This document shows positions 39,348 to 47,956 of a DNA stretch of 64,000 nt, piece by piece. Every line of letters starts with the position of its first letter. The first letter of the stretch is position 1. The notes under the pieces are model-generated. The model was given only the letters and a program-made list of their open reading frames with translations. It was not told where the DNA came from and did no database searches. The DNA is from Terrisporobacter othiniensis (lineage in GTDB: Bacteria; Bacillota; Clostridia; Peptostreptococcales; Peptostreptococcaceae). The position numbers were made by a program, and so were the translations under genes. The stretch lies in the NCBI RefSeq assembly GCF_000808015.1, contig NZ_JWHR01000161.1, positions 20,157 to 84,156 on the forward strand, written 5' to 3'.

Positions 39348-39807
39348 AAGAACATCTCCCTTCACTTATGTAAAGCATGTGTAATTTTATACTTTACTTT
39401 GTGTATTAGTATTTATGCTTTAATAATATATTCTACATTAATTATCTTTCTCCTTTTTTTTTATTGTTAACTTTTTATTTTTTTATATACTGTCGTAAAA
39501 AATAGTTTTATGTATTTTTTTATTTACTTTTAGAATAATGTGGATTATTAATTAACACCCTTTGTGGATAATGTTGATAACTTTGTTGATAACTTTCATG
39601 ACCGTGTATATTATCTAATTTTAATACTTTATATTTATCCACATATAATAATTATATATTGTTAATTACTTGATCCATCTAGTATAATTATTATTTCATT
39701 CTTGTTTATATAATCTTGAGAAATTTTTCTTAATATAGATATATATTTCTATATTATGCAATTTTATTGATATCTATCAATATTTTTTAGAAATCGTTTT
39801 CTTTTTT
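39348..39807. other. Gene-free region upstream of hpf containing DnaA boxes
   Basis: About 460 bases between hpf and the raiA RNA terminator. It contains the DnaA-box cluster at 39563-39643 and otherwise AT-rich DNA. The hpf promoter must lie here or upstream, but I cannot single it out. Confidence 0.65.
39563..39643. promoter_or_regulatory. Cluster of DnaA boxes
   Basis: Two perfect consensus boxes in opposite orientation, TGTGGATAA at 39563-39571 and TTATCCACA at 39635-39643, plus two one-mismatch boxes TGTTGATAA at 39572-39580 and 39584-39592. The first three point the same way and are packed within 30 bases. There is no replication gene next to it. Confidence 0.75.
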
Positions 39808-40042
39808 TATAAAAAAAAGTACCTATCAGGTACTTTTTGTTTCAGCTGACCTGGTCTTTGACCCCACACTCGCCTACTGCAGCTTTCGCTCGGGTTTGCC
39901 TCACTACTAACCATCTCGATTTTAATACCGGTAGGTCTTACATCTAAGACGCACCATGATCATTAACCCAATTTTTAGTGTTAACTTACGTGGATCCTTT
40001 AGCCTGCGTCTGGCTTGGACTTGCAACCACAGACCTGAAACA
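39808..40042 (-). ncRNA. raiA: raiA-motif noncoding RNA with intrinsic terminator
   Basis: A structured minus-strand RNA of about 200 bases plus terminator. The ends pair (TTTCAG at the 5' end with CTGAAA, plus-strand 40035-40040 and 39840-39845). Inside, GACGCA/TGCGTC (40005-40010 with 39948-39953) encloses a GTTAAC/GTTAAT stem, GUCU..AGAC closes a 5' hairpin, and AGC-GAAA-GCT forms a tetraloop hairpin. The terminator is AAAAGTACCT/AGGTACTTTT with a T-run (39808-39838). Size, complexity and location just upstream of an hpf/raiA gene identify the raiA motif of Firmicutes; I rely on recall, not alignment. It has its own promoter, so it is a separate RNA rather than an hpf riboswitch. Confidence 0.75.
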
Positions 40043-40049
40043 TATTACT

Positions 40050-40078
40050 ATTTTAACGGCTTAAAACAATTCTGTCAA
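40050..40078 (-). promoter_or_regulatory. Promoter of the raiA RNA
   Basis: Minus-strand TTGACA, 17-base spacer, TAAAAT; transcription should start at about 40042-40044, at the RNA's 5' stem. Confidence 0.8.
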
Positions 40079-40085
40079 TAGAATT

Positions 40086-40868
40086 TTATTCCTTTATATA
40101 TACATCTACACAAGTTGTTAGTAATGTAAATATACATATACTATTTACAGAGTTCATTTTCAATACTTTTGATATTTCATTTGCTGTTGATCCTGTAGTA
40201 AAAATATCATCAATTAATATTACATTTTTATTTTCTATAAGATTAATATTCTCTTTTATCTTAAATCCATTTTTCAATTCTTTTTCTCTATCTTCTTTAT
40301 TTAGCTTGTATAGCTTTTTTGTATTTTTTACTCTGCTAATACAATCCAATATAGGTATATCTAGTAAATCGCCTAATTTATTAGCTATTTTTTCTGCTTG
40401 ATTAAATCCCCTTTTTTTTAGTCTTTTTTTATGTAAAGGAACAAATAATATATAGTCAGCTTCTATACCTTCTAGCAAAAACTTTTCTTCCATTAGGCAC
40501 GCTATATATTTGCACAAATAAGTTTTACTTTTATATTTAAAATCTAAAATTAATTTTTTACTTATATCATCATATTCTATACAAGAGATTACTTTATCAA
40601 AGTAAAAAGTTTTATTATAACAATAGTTACACTCAATTAAGCTTTCTCTTTCCAAATTTCTATTTACTATAGGTTTGCCACATTTATTACATCCATCAAA
40701 AATAAAATTTAGCTCCTTAAAACAACTTCTGCAAAGAGAATAAGAGTTAGTTAGTTTTATGGGATTATCACAAATTATGCAAGTTATATTTCTAGGATAA
40801 ACATAATTTATTAGAACCTTTATAGTTTCTCTTATATTATTTGGAATTAACTTTGATATAAATCTCAT
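40086..40868 (-). CDS. comF: ComF family protein (ComFC-like)
   Basis: A 260-residue protein with an N-terminal four-cysteine zinc ribbon (CIICDNP, CRSC, CNKCGKP, CNYCY) and a phosphoribosyltransferase-like domain with NVILIDDIFTTGSTANEISK at about residues 213-232. ComFC is linked to handling of incoming single-stranded DNA in transformation and to purine-like PRTase chemistry of unknown substrate. It lies 2 bases after recD2 and is likely co-transcribed. Confidence 0.92.
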   Translation of the reverse strand: MRFISKLIPNNIRETIKVLINYVYPRNITCIICDNPIKLTNSYSLCRSCFKELNFIFDGCNKCGKPIVNRNLERESLIECNYCYNKTFYFDKVISCIEYDDISKKLILDFKYKSKTYLCKYIACLMEEKFLLEGIEADYILFVPLHKKRLKKRGFNQAEKIANKLGDLLDIPILDCISRVKNTKKLYKLNKEDREKELKNGFKIKENINLIENKNVILIDDIFTTGSTANEISKVLKMNSVNSICIFTLLTTCVDVYIKE

Positions 40869-40870
40869 TA

Positions 40871-43093
40871 TTATCTACTTAACAACCCTTCTTTTATAAA
40901 TTTATTTAATTTATATGATAAATTAGAGTATCTGTCATTTATTCTATTATTTTTGATCATTTGTTCTAAATACTTAACATCACCAACTAATACAACAAGT
41001 TTTTTTGCCCTTGTTACTGCAGTATAGAGTAAATTACGACTTAGTAGCATAGGAGGAGCCCAAACTATAGGTATAACTACTACAGGGAATTCACTCCCTT
41101 GACTTTTGTGAATTGTAGTACAAAAACTATGATCAAGTTCATCTAGTTCATCATATTTATAAGAAGCAATTTTCACCTTATCAAAAAGTACAAAAACAGT
41201 CTTCTTATCTTTATCTATATGAAATATATATCCAATATCTCCATTGTATATACCTTCACCATTATCACTTTTGTCTTCTGTTTCCCATTTTTTCGTGTAG
41301 TTATTTCTAATTTGCATTACTTTGTCCCCTACTCTAAAAGTTCTCTTAGCAAACTCTTCTTCTTGTTTATATTTATTAGGAGGGTTAAGGTATTTTTGTA
41401 ATTCTATATTTAGATTTGTTACACCTAGGTCACCTTTTCTCATGGATGTTAACACTTGTATATCTTTTAATTTATCAAAGTTATAAAACTTAGGTAGCCT
41501 TTCGCTAACAAGGCCTATTATTTCATTTAAAATTTCTTCGTTTGTATTTTTTCTCAAGAAGAAGAAATCTTTATTTTTAACATTTAAAAATAATGGTTCT
41601 CCATTATTTATCTTATGGGCATTTACTACTATCATACTTTCTCTTGCTTGCCTGAATATTTCATCTAATCGCACTGTCTTTATTACACCAGAATCGATTA
41701 TATCTTTTAGAACATTTCCTGCTCCTACTGACGGTAACTGATCACTATCTCCAACTAAAAGTAACCTTGTTCCTAGTTTTATTGCTTTTAGCAGATTATA
41801 CATTAATATAATATCAACCATAGATGCCTCGTCTAATATTATTACATCTGCCTCTATGGGGTCTTCTTCATCTTTAAAGAATGTTAATTCATCACCATCT
41901 GTGGAAAATCCCATTTCTAGAAGCCTATGAATAGTCTTAGCTTCTTTATTTGAGGTTTCACTCATTCTTTTAGCTGCCCTACCTGTTGGAGCACATAAAA
42001 CTACCTTTTGATCGTTATTTTCAAATATTTTTATTATAGTATTTATAGTTGTAGTTTTTCCTGTACCAGGACCACCTGTAATAATTGTTACTCCATTATT
42101 TATAGCTTCTTTTACTGCTAAGATTTGATTATTGGCTAAACTTATTTCATCTTCTTTTTCAACAATTTTTATTTCTTCATCTATATTAATATGTAAATCT
42201 TTAGTTTCATGTTGAGATAACTTTACAATTTCCTTACACACACCATTTTCACATATATAATACATCATTAAATATACTAAAATTTCTCCATCTCTATTTT
42301 CTAAATGTAATTTTTGATTGTATGCCAAATCTATGATTCCATTTTCTACAAATGTGGGCTCTACACCTAAAATTTTAACTGATTGTTCAATCAATACCCT
42401 TTTAGGCAAGTATGTATGACCACTCCCTAGACTTTGATTTAGTGTAAATAAAATACCTTGCATAATTCTATCTGGAGAATATTTATCTATACCAATCTTG
42501 CTAGCTATATCATCAGCTATTCTAAATCCTATACCTCTTACTTCTTCTGCTAATCTGTATGGATTTTTATTTATCACTTCTAAAGACTTATCTTTGTATT
42601 TTTTATATATTCTTAAACAATAATTAGGAGTTATTCCATAAGGAGATAGTTGTATTATTATATTTCTAAGCTCTCTATTTTCTTCATAGCCCTCTTGGAT
42701 TTGCTTGACTTTTTTCATACCTATTCCTTCTACTTCAGTTAATCTTTCTGGAGTATTTTGAATAATATTTAAAGTATCTACACCAAATTTATCTATTATC
42801 CTTTTAGCCATTTTTTCGCCTATTCCATGAATCATACCTGAAGATAAATAAACATAAATACCTTCTAAAGAAGACGGTGTAACAGGCATAAAGCTTTGTA
42901 CCTCAAATTGAGAACCATAAATTTTATGATTAATCCATTTTCCTTCAACTTCTATACTTTCTCCTACAGATAAAGTTGGCATACAGCCTACAATAGTTAT
43001 TTCATCATTTTCATTAGCTAAAGATGCTATAGTGTAACCATTCTCTTCATTTTTAAAGACTATATCACTAACCATTCCTTGTAATTTTTCCAT
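40871..43093 (-). CDS. recD2: RecD2-type 5'-3' DNA helicase
   Basis: A 740-residue SF1B helicase of the RecBC-independent RecD2 class. The N-terminal OB-like domain (about residues 1-70) is followed by helix-hairpin-helix repeats (SSGMIHGIGEKMAKRII, VEGIGMKKVKQI, VRGIGFRIADDIASKIG), then Walker A GGPGTGKTTT at 340-349, LDEASMVD, GDSDQLPSVGAGNVL and the C-terminal TTIHKSQGSEFPVVV and TAVTRAKK motifs. It acts in replication-fork repair and recombination. Confidence 0.95.
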   Translation of the reverse strand: MEKLQGMVSDIVFKNEENGYTIASLANENDEITIVGCMPTLSVGESIEVEGKWINHKIYGSQFEVQSFMPVTPSSLEGIYVYLSSGMIHGIGEKMAKRIIDKFGVDTLNIIQNTPERLTEVEGIGMKKVKQIQEGYEENRELRNIIIQLSPYGITPNYCLRIYKKYKDKSLEVINKNPYRLAEEVRGIGFRIADDIASKIGIDKYSPDRIMQGILFTLNQSLGSGHTYLPKRVLIEQSVKILGVEPTFVENGIIDLAYNQKLHLENRDGEILVYLMMYYICENGVCKEIVKLSQHETKDLHINIDEEIKIVEKEDEISLANNQILAVKEAINNGVTIITGGPGTGKTTTINTIIKIFENNDQKVVLCAPTGRAAKRMSETSNKEAKTIHRLLEMGFSTDGDELTFFKDEEDPIEADVIILDEASMVDIILMYNLLKAIKLGTRLLLVGDSDQLPSVGAGNVLKDIIDSGVIKTVRLDEIFRQARESMIVVNAHKINNGEPLFLNVKNKDFFFLRKNTNEEILNEIIGLVSERLPKFYNFDKLKDIQVLTSMRKGDLGVTNLNIELQKYLNPPNKYKQEEEFAKRTFRVGDKVMQIRNNYTKKWETEDKSDNGEGIYNGDIGYIFHIDKDKKTVFVLFDKVKIASYKYDELDELDHSFCTTIHKSQGSEFPVVVIPIVWAPPMLLSRNLLYTAVTRAKKLVVLVGDVKYLEQMIKNNRINDRYSNLSYKLNKFIKEGLLSR

Positions 43094-43177
43094 TTTAATT
43101 CTCCTAAAATCATTTATTAACTCATACTTATAATTATTAGTATTATAAGTATATTTTATGTTATCACTTAATGTAAA

Positions 43178-43213
43178 AAAAATAAAGAGCCGTATATTCT
43201 ACAACTCTTTATT
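43178..43213 (-). terminator. Terminator of metK
   Basis: AATAAAGAG/CTCTTTATT stem with a minus-strand T-run just past the metK stop. Confidence 0.75.
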
Positions 43214-43233
43214 ATTTATATTAATTATTAAAA

Positions 43234-44427
43234 TTATTTTACTGAAGATTGTTTTCTTAATGTTTCAGCTTTGTCAGTTCTTTCCCATGGTAAATCAATG
43301 TCAGTTCTTCCAAAGTGTCCATAAGCAGCTGTTTGTCTGTATATAGGTTTTCTTAAGTCTAAGTCTCTTATTATAGCACCTGGTCTTAAGTCAAAGTTCT
43401 TATTAATTAATTCAACTAACTCAGCTTCTGACACTTTTCCTGTTCCAAATGTGTCAACAAATATAGATAATGGCTTAGCAACACCTATAGCATAAGCTAG
43501 TTCTATTTCACACTTATCTGCAAGTCCTGCAGCTACTATATTTTTAGCAACGTATCTTGCAGCATAAGCAGCCGATCTATCAACCTTAGTTGCATCTTTT
43601 CCTGAGAATGCTCCACCACCGTGTCTAGCATATCCTCCATAAGTATCTATTATTATTTTTCTTCCTGTTAAACCAGTATCTCCTTGTGGTCCACCTATAA
43701 CAAATCTTCCTGTTGGATTTATGTATATTTTAGTTTCATCATCTAGTAAATCTGCTGGTATAACTTCTTTTATTACTAACTCTATTAAATCTTTTCTTAT
43801 AGTTTCGTTATCCACATGTTCACTATGTTGAGTAGATATTAGTATAGTATGTACTCTTACTGGCTTATTTCCATCGTACTCTACTGTAACTTGAGTTTTA
43901 CCGTCTGGTCTTAAATAATCTACTGTTTCATTTTTTCTTATTTCTGTTAATCTTCTAGATAATTTATGTGCTAAAGATATAGGTAATGGCATTAATTCTG
44001 GAGTTTCATTACATGCAAATCCAAACATTATACCTTGATCTCCTGCTCCTATAGCTTCTATTTCTTCTTCAGTTTGTTCTCCACTCCTACTTTCTAAAGC
44101 TTCATCAACTCCCATAGCTATATCTGATGATTGCTCGTCTATAGCAGTTATAACTGCACAAGTTTGACTATCAAATCCATACTTAGCTCTTGTATATCCT
44201 ATTTCTTTTATTGTATCCCTAACTATTTTTTGTATATCTACATAAGCTTTTGTAGATATTTCACCTGCTACTAATACTAATCCTGTAGTTGTAGTTGTTT
44301 CACAAGCTACTCTTGATAAAGGGTCCTTCTCTAATAAAGCATCTAATATTGCATCTGAAATTTGGTCACACATTTTATCTGGATGGCCTTCAGTTACTGA
44401 CTCCGATGTAAATAAATGTCTTGACAT
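43234..44427 (-). CDS. metK: S-adenosylmethionine synthetase
   Basis: A 397-residue enzyme making SAM from methionine and [23 protein letters not shown] holds the catalytic His and metal-binding Asp, [12 protein letters not shown] is signature 1, and [19 protein letters not shown] is signature 2. It is monocistronic with an upstream SAM-I riboswitch. ATG at 44427 follows AGGAGG. Confidence 0.98.
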   Translation of the reverse strand: MSRHLFTSESVTEGHPDKMCDQISDAILDALLEKDPLSRVACETTTTTGLVLVAGEISTKAYVDIQKIVRDTIKEIGYTRAKYGFDSQTCAVITAIDEQSSDIAMGVDEALESRSGEQTEEEIEAIGAGDQGIMFGFACNETPELMPLPISLAHKLSRRLTEIRKNETVDYLRPDGKTQVTVEYDGNKPVRVHTILISTQHSEHVDNETIRKDLIELVIKEVIPADLLDDETKIYINPTGRFVIGGPQGDTGLTGRKIIIDTYGGYARHGGGAFSGKDATKVDRSAAYAARYVAKNIVAAGLADKCEIELAYAIGVAKPLSIFVDTFGTGKVSEAELVELINKNFDLRPGAIIRDLDLRKPIYRQTAAYGHFGRTDIDLPWERTDKAETLRKQSSVK

Positions 44428-44471
44428 TGTACTTCCTCCTTTTTATTATGTATTTTTGTCAATTTGGGTAA

Positions 44472-44502
44472 AAATAAAACCTCTTCTTTGACAGAAGAGG
44501 TT
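44472..44502 (-). terminator. SAM-riboswitch-controlled terminator
   Basis: Minus-strand AACCTCTTCTGTCAAAGAAGAGGTT and then TTTATTTTT. The preceding GAGGTTAGTTAATTA after the aptamer can pair with TAATTAACCTC in the terminator arm, giving the antiterminator. Confidence 0.9.
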
Positions 44503-44532
44503 AATTATCACATAAAAATTCTAATTAACTAA

Positions 44533-44645
44533 CCTCATCTCTCTAACGTTTCCGTTAAGTAGGATTTAGCACCGTCCCCCAAATATTGGAAGTGGTTGCT
44601 GGGCTTCATAGGGCCTGTCCCTCCGCCTCTCTTGATAAGGTGTAA
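44533..44645 (-). promoter_or_regulatory. SAM-I riboswitch (S-box)
   Basis: The minus strand shows CTTATCAAGAGAGGCGGAGG, GACAGGCCC, ATGAAGCCCAGCAACC, ACGGTGCTAAATCC and GAGAGATGAG, the ordered S-box core. SAM binding should terminate metK transcription. Confidence 0.98.
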
Positions 44646-44685
44646 TCACGATTACACATATTTTAATATTACTTTTAACAACTAT

Positions 44686-44714
44686 ATGATAACCTTTTTT
44701 TGATATAGTGTCAA
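44686..44714 (-). promoter_or_regulatory. metK promoter
   Basis: Minus-strand TTGACA, 17-base spacer, TATCAT, about 40 bases upstream of the S-box. Confidence 0.75.
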
Positions 44715-44845
44715 GAATTTATTTATTTTATGAACACTATTACACCTTGCATCATATGATTAATATATAAGTGTCTTTATGTTTATTAAAGTTATGTATT
44801 TTTTTATTAGGTAGTTCATATATTTTTGAAGGGAGGTAAGTTCCT

Positions 44846-45355
44846 ATGTATTTAGCCAAAGTGAACTATAAAAAAGAAAATGTTATAGAAATATTAAGCT
44901 TAATACTCAAAGATATAATTAATGAAAATACCGTTGTTATTTGTATAGGAACGGATCGTGCTATAGGAGATGCTTTAGGTCCTTTAGTCGGTACTATGCT
45001 TAAAAATAGCGACTTTAAATACCCCGTTTACGGTACCCTAGATAATCCTATTCATGCCTTGAACATATATGAATCTATTGATCAAGTAAAAGAAAAACAT
45101 CCTAACAGTGAATTCTTAGCTATTGATGCCTGCTTAGGTTCTATAAATAATATAGGAAATATCCAAATTAGAAAAGGACCCATTCTTCCAGGTAAAGGCG
45201 TAGGTAAAAAACTCCCGCAAATTGGATCTCATTCAATTGTAGGTATTGTAGATAAAGTAGATGAAAATAATAGATTTTCATTTAATAATGTTCGACTACA
45301 TTTTATTCTCGAATTGGCTGAAACTATTGCTTTATCAATATTACTCTCAACTTAA
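44846..45355 (+). CDS. yyaC: Sporulation protein YyaC (DUF1256 family)
   Basis: A 169-residue protein with VVICIGTDRAIGDALGPLVGTML, EFLAIDACLGSINNIG and the C-terminal LPQIGSHSIVGIVD, the conserved blocks of YyaC. The fold is related to the germination-protease/hydrogenase-maturation protease group, with a possible acidic metal site (GDALGP, IDAC). Expression in sporulation is known for B. subtilis; the molecular role is unclear. It is one of the few plus-strand genes and starts after GGGAGG. Confidence 0.9.
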   Translation: MYLAKVNYKKENVIEILSLILKDIINENTVVICIGTDRAIGDALGPLVGTMLKNSDFKYPVYGTLDNPIHALNIYESIDQVKEKHPNSEFLAIDACLGSINNIGNIQIRKGPILPGKGVGKKLPQIGSHSIVGIVDKVDENNRFSFNNVRLHFILELAETIALSILLST

Positions 45356-45496
45356 ACATAATCATCTATGTACTTATCTGAAAATTCGCTTTGTTAATGT
45401 GGCAACGGACTATAAATCTGGTTAGTTGCTCCATTAAGTAGTTGGATTTTATGTTTTATCCATATTTCATATAAAATATAAAATTCTTACAAGTTA
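45356..45496. other. Short non-coding stretch with weak hairpin
   Basis: Between yyaC and the mbl terminator. TGG-CAAC near 45400 can pair with GTTG-CTCCA near 45427. Part of it (AAAATTCGCTTTGTTAA at 45380-45396) resembles the left end of the element between pyrB and pyrK. No gene is visible. Confidence 0.4.
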
Positions 45497-45541
45497 AAAA
45501 GGGCCGTACATACTAATTAAAATTATTATGACAGCCCTTTT
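45495..45541. terminator. Terminator between yyaC and mbl
   Basis: AAAAGGGC/GCCCTTTT stem around an AT-rich loop, with A/T-runs on both sides, so it can end both convergent genes. Confidence 0.75.
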
Positions 45542-45544
45542 ATA

Positions 45545-46573
45545 TTATTTTTTATTTCTTCTTTTAAATGTTCCACCTGTTTCTAATAAATCTAATGTAC
45601 TTAATGATGAACCAGTTCCTCTTGCAACACAAGATAATGGATCGTCAGCAACTATTACATTAATTCCTGTTGCTTCTTCAATTCTCTTATCTAAATTCTT
45701 TAATAATGCTCCTCCACCTGTCATTACTATCCCAGATGTACTTATGTCAGCTGCCAATTCTGGTGGTATTTTTTCTAATACTACTCTAGTTGTAGCAACT
45801 ATTTGCTTTATACATTCTTCTAAAGCTTCTGCTATTTCTTCTGAGCTTACTTCTATAGTTTCTGGAAGTCCTTTTATTATATTTCTACCACTTATTTTCA
45901 TAAGCTTTTCTTCACTATCTTTCATAGCTGTCCCAATTTCCATTTTCAGCTTTTCTGCGCTTCTTTCACCTATAAGAAGATTATGCTTTTTCTTAATATA
46001 AGCTACTATGGCAGCATCAAACTTATCTCCACCTACTTTAATTGAGTCACTAACTACTGCTCCCCCAAGAGATATAACAGCTATATCCGTAGTTCCTCCA
46101 CCTATATCTATTACCATATTCCCATTTGGTAGAGATATATCCATACCAGCACCAATCGCTGCTGCTATTGGTTCTTCTATTATATAAACTTCTCTTGCCC
46201 CAGCTTCTCTAGTTGCTTCTTCTACTGCCCTTTTTTCAACTTCTGTAACACCTGTTGGTACACACACCATTATTCTTGGCATTACAAGCCTTCTAAATCC
46301 TTTTTTCTCTACTATCTTTTCTGTAAAGTATTTTAACATTTTTTCAGTTGCTTCATAATCTGAAATAACACCATCTTTTAATGGTTTTATTGCCACTATA
46401 TTTGCAGGTGTTCTACCTATCATTTTTCTCGCTTCATTTCCAACTGCTAAAACTGTATTTGTGTTTTTTTCAATCGCAACTACTGATGGTTCTTCTAATA
46501 CGATACCCTTACCATCTACATATACTAAGACATTTGCCGTCCCTAAATCTATTCCTATATCTGCTCCAGCCAT
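45545..46573 (-). CDS. mbl: MreB/Mbl-family actin-like rod-shape protein
   Basis: A 342-residue bacterial actin that guides lateral wall synthesis along the membrane. The nucleotide-binding blocks are GIDLGTANVLVYV, VIDIGGGTTDIAVISLGG and GIVMTGGGALLKNLD. It lies directly downstream of spoIIID, the position of mbl in Bacillus and many clostridia, which is why I prefer Mbl over MreB; the sequence alone does not decide. mreC and mreD are not adjacent, which also supports Mbl. ATG at 46573. Confidence 0.93.
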   Translation of the reverse strand: MAGADIGIDLGTANVLVYVDGKGIVLEEPSVVAIEKNTNTVLAVGNEARKMIGRTPANIVAIKPLKDGVISDYEATEKMLKYFTEKIVEKKGFRRLVMPRIMVCVPTGVTEVEKRAVEEATREAGAREVYIIEEPIAAAIGAGMDISLPNGNMVIDIGGGTTDIAVISLGGAVVSDSIKVGGDKFDAAIVAYIKKKHNLLIGERSAEKLKMEIGTAMKDSEEKLMKISGRNIIKGLPETIEVSSEEIAEALEECIKQIVATTRVVLEKIPPELAADISTSGIVMTGGGALLKNLDKRIEEATGINVIVADDPLSCVARGTGSSLSTLDLLETGGTFKRRNKK

Positions 46574-46857
46574 ATTCTCACTCCTCTTATTATTTATATA
46601 TAAAGTTAATTTGCTTTCTATTAAAGACCTCTATGTTACAAGATATACAAAAAAATAATATAAGTCAAGGAAAAAGTGTAGGTTTTATGCTACATTTTTA
46701 TTATATTATGATAATTTTTATTTTATATTATTATTTATTTTTATTGCTTATTTTTTTGCATTTCATGTCGTTTTTTATCATAAAATCTGAAATATAACCA
46801 CCAAATGAAATATCATATGGTAAATTTGTGTATTACTATATTTGTAATTTTATAACT
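46574..46857. other. AT-rich spacer between mbl and spoIIID
   Basis: About 280 bases. One hairpin, GTGTAG/CTACAT near 46676-46694 with A- and T-rich flanks, is visible. No promoter stands out and no reading frame has a ribosome binding site. Confidence 0.5.
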
Positions 46858-46858
46858 C

Positions 46859-46890
46859 AAAAAAGTGCAGGATATACCTACACTTTTTTT
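46859..46890 (-). terminator. Terminator of spoIIID overlapping its stop codon
   Basis: AAAAGTG-C-AGG pairs with CCT-A-CACTTTT around ATATA; the minus strand continues TTTTTTGA. The spoIIID TAG lies inside the loop-proximal arm. Confidence 0.8.
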
Positions 46891-47135
46891 TCTTTTTCAT
46901 ATTTAAGTTTTGTTGCCATTCCACCTCGAATGTGTCTTTCTGATTTATTCTTTTCTAAAACTCTCTTAACCTCTAAAGCTAGAGAAGGATTGATTTCTTC
47001 TAATCGTTCTGTTACATCCTTATGAATAGTACTTTTACTTACTCCAAAAGTTTTAGCTGTTTGTCTTACCGTAGTATTTTTTTCTAATATATATTTTGCT
47101 ACAATAACTGCCCTTTCCTCTATATAGGATCTCAC
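46878..47135 (-). CDS. spoIIID: Sporulation transcription factor SpoIIID
   Basis: An 85-residue DNA-binding regulator of mother-cell genes. From GTG at 47135 it reads VRSYIEERAVIVAKYILEKN (Met at the start), with the helix-turn-helix TVRQTAKTFGVSKSTIHKDV at about residues 22-41 and a basic tail. I reject the longer in-frame start at 47210: its first 25 residues are hydrophobic, unlike the family, and GGGGGG lies six bases before this GTG. It sits between spoIIQ and mbl, the usual order. Confidence 0.94.
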   Translation of the reverse strand: MRSYIEERAVIVAKYILEKNTTVRQTAKTFGVSKSTIHKDVTERLEEINPSLALEVKRVLEKNKSERHIRGGMATKLKYEKEKKV

Positions 47136-47186
47136 TCCCTTCCCCCCTAACATCAATATCCTTATTGATATATATGAAAAAATGGT

Positions 47187-47228
47187 AAAAAATATAACAG
47201 GTCCAATCAAATATGATTGAACCTGTTA
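47187..47228 (-). terminator. Terminator of spoIIQ
   Basis: AACAGGT-TCAATCA pairs with TGATTGG-ACCTGTT, then TATATTTTTT on the minus strand. Confidence 0.85.
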
Positions 47229-47232
47229 AACT

Positions 47233-47871
47233 TTATTCTAATAAACTCATTGGATTAATAGCTGTATTATTTTTATATGCTGCTAAGTGTACATGTACCC
47301 CACTTAAACATTCTACATCACTAGTATTTCCTGCATATCCTATACATTGACCTTCTTTTATTTCATCGCCTTTGTTCACTGTAATATTCTTACTTAAACT
47401 AGAATATACAAATACAGTATCTTTATCAGATTTAACTTTTACAGACATTCCATATTCATCATCATCATATACATCTAATACTGTACCTGGAGTTAGTGAT
47501 TTAACTTCTTGATTTTCATTTGCTTCTACGTCTATTGCTTTATGTATTTCCCAAACTTCTAAAGTTTCTGAATAGCTGGGTTCTTTTTCTGAGTAATTTC
47601 GTATTACTTGATTTCCTAAGTAGCTTATTTTATTATGTTCAGCTTCTTTTGCTTTTGCTAAATTTTGATCAGAATCTGTAGTAGTTGGAAGAACATCATT
47701 TTTTTCATCTTCTGTTAAATGTATTTCATCTTGGCTATTGGTTTGAGTATTCTTCGATAATAAGTTATCTACGTTTTTGTTAGTAAACCAAATTCCTCCA
47801 ATTGCTATGATACAGATACATATAAATAAGGATAAATAAAAACCATCCTTTTCTAATAATTTCTTTTTCAT
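47233..47871 (-). CDS. spoIIQ: SpoIIQ-like M23 (LytM) peptidase, forespore engulfment protein
   Basis: A 212-residue membrane protein with one N-terminal transmembrane segment (about residues 11-29) and a LytM domain. The zinc ligands look complete: His110 and Asp114 (HKAID) and His195 in HVH (193-195). This agrees with the clostridial type and not with B. subtilis SpoIIQ, which has lost a ligand. It would sit in the forespore membrane and join the SpoIIIA channel across the septum; spoIIIAH is not in this window. It follows spoIID. Confidence 0.93.
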   Translation of the reverse strand: MKKKLLEKDGFYLSLFICICIIAIGGIWFTNKNVDNLLSKNTQTNSQDEIHLTEDEKNDVLPTTTDSDQNLAKAKEAEHNKISYLGNQVIRNYSEKEPSYSETLEVWEIHKAIDVEANENQEVKSLTPGTVLDVYDDDEYGMSVKVKSDKDTVFVYSSLSKNITVNKGDEIKEGQCIGYAGNTSDVECLSGVHVHLAAYKNNTAINPMSLLE

Positions 47872-47956
47872 GTTGTACCTCCAAATATATTAATACATAT
47901 TCAGATTATTAACTAATAATTAATATTTATACAACATTTTTTACATTTTTTGTATA

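Noticed and set aside
39838..40042. 6S RNA or SRP RNA for the structured RNA upstream of hpf
   Set aside because: The SRP core loop sequence is missing, and the 6S-like open central bubble flanked by long stems is not evident. The position beside hpf fits the raiA motif better.
46381..46797. 138-residue plus-strand frame overlapping the start of mbl
   Set aside because: Low-complexity Leu/Phe/Tyr translation of AT-rich DNA, antisense to mbl, with no start signal.
47136..47210. N-terminal extension of SpoIIID
   Set aside because: The 25 extra residues are hydrophobic and absent from the family; GTG at 47135 has a good ribosome binding site.
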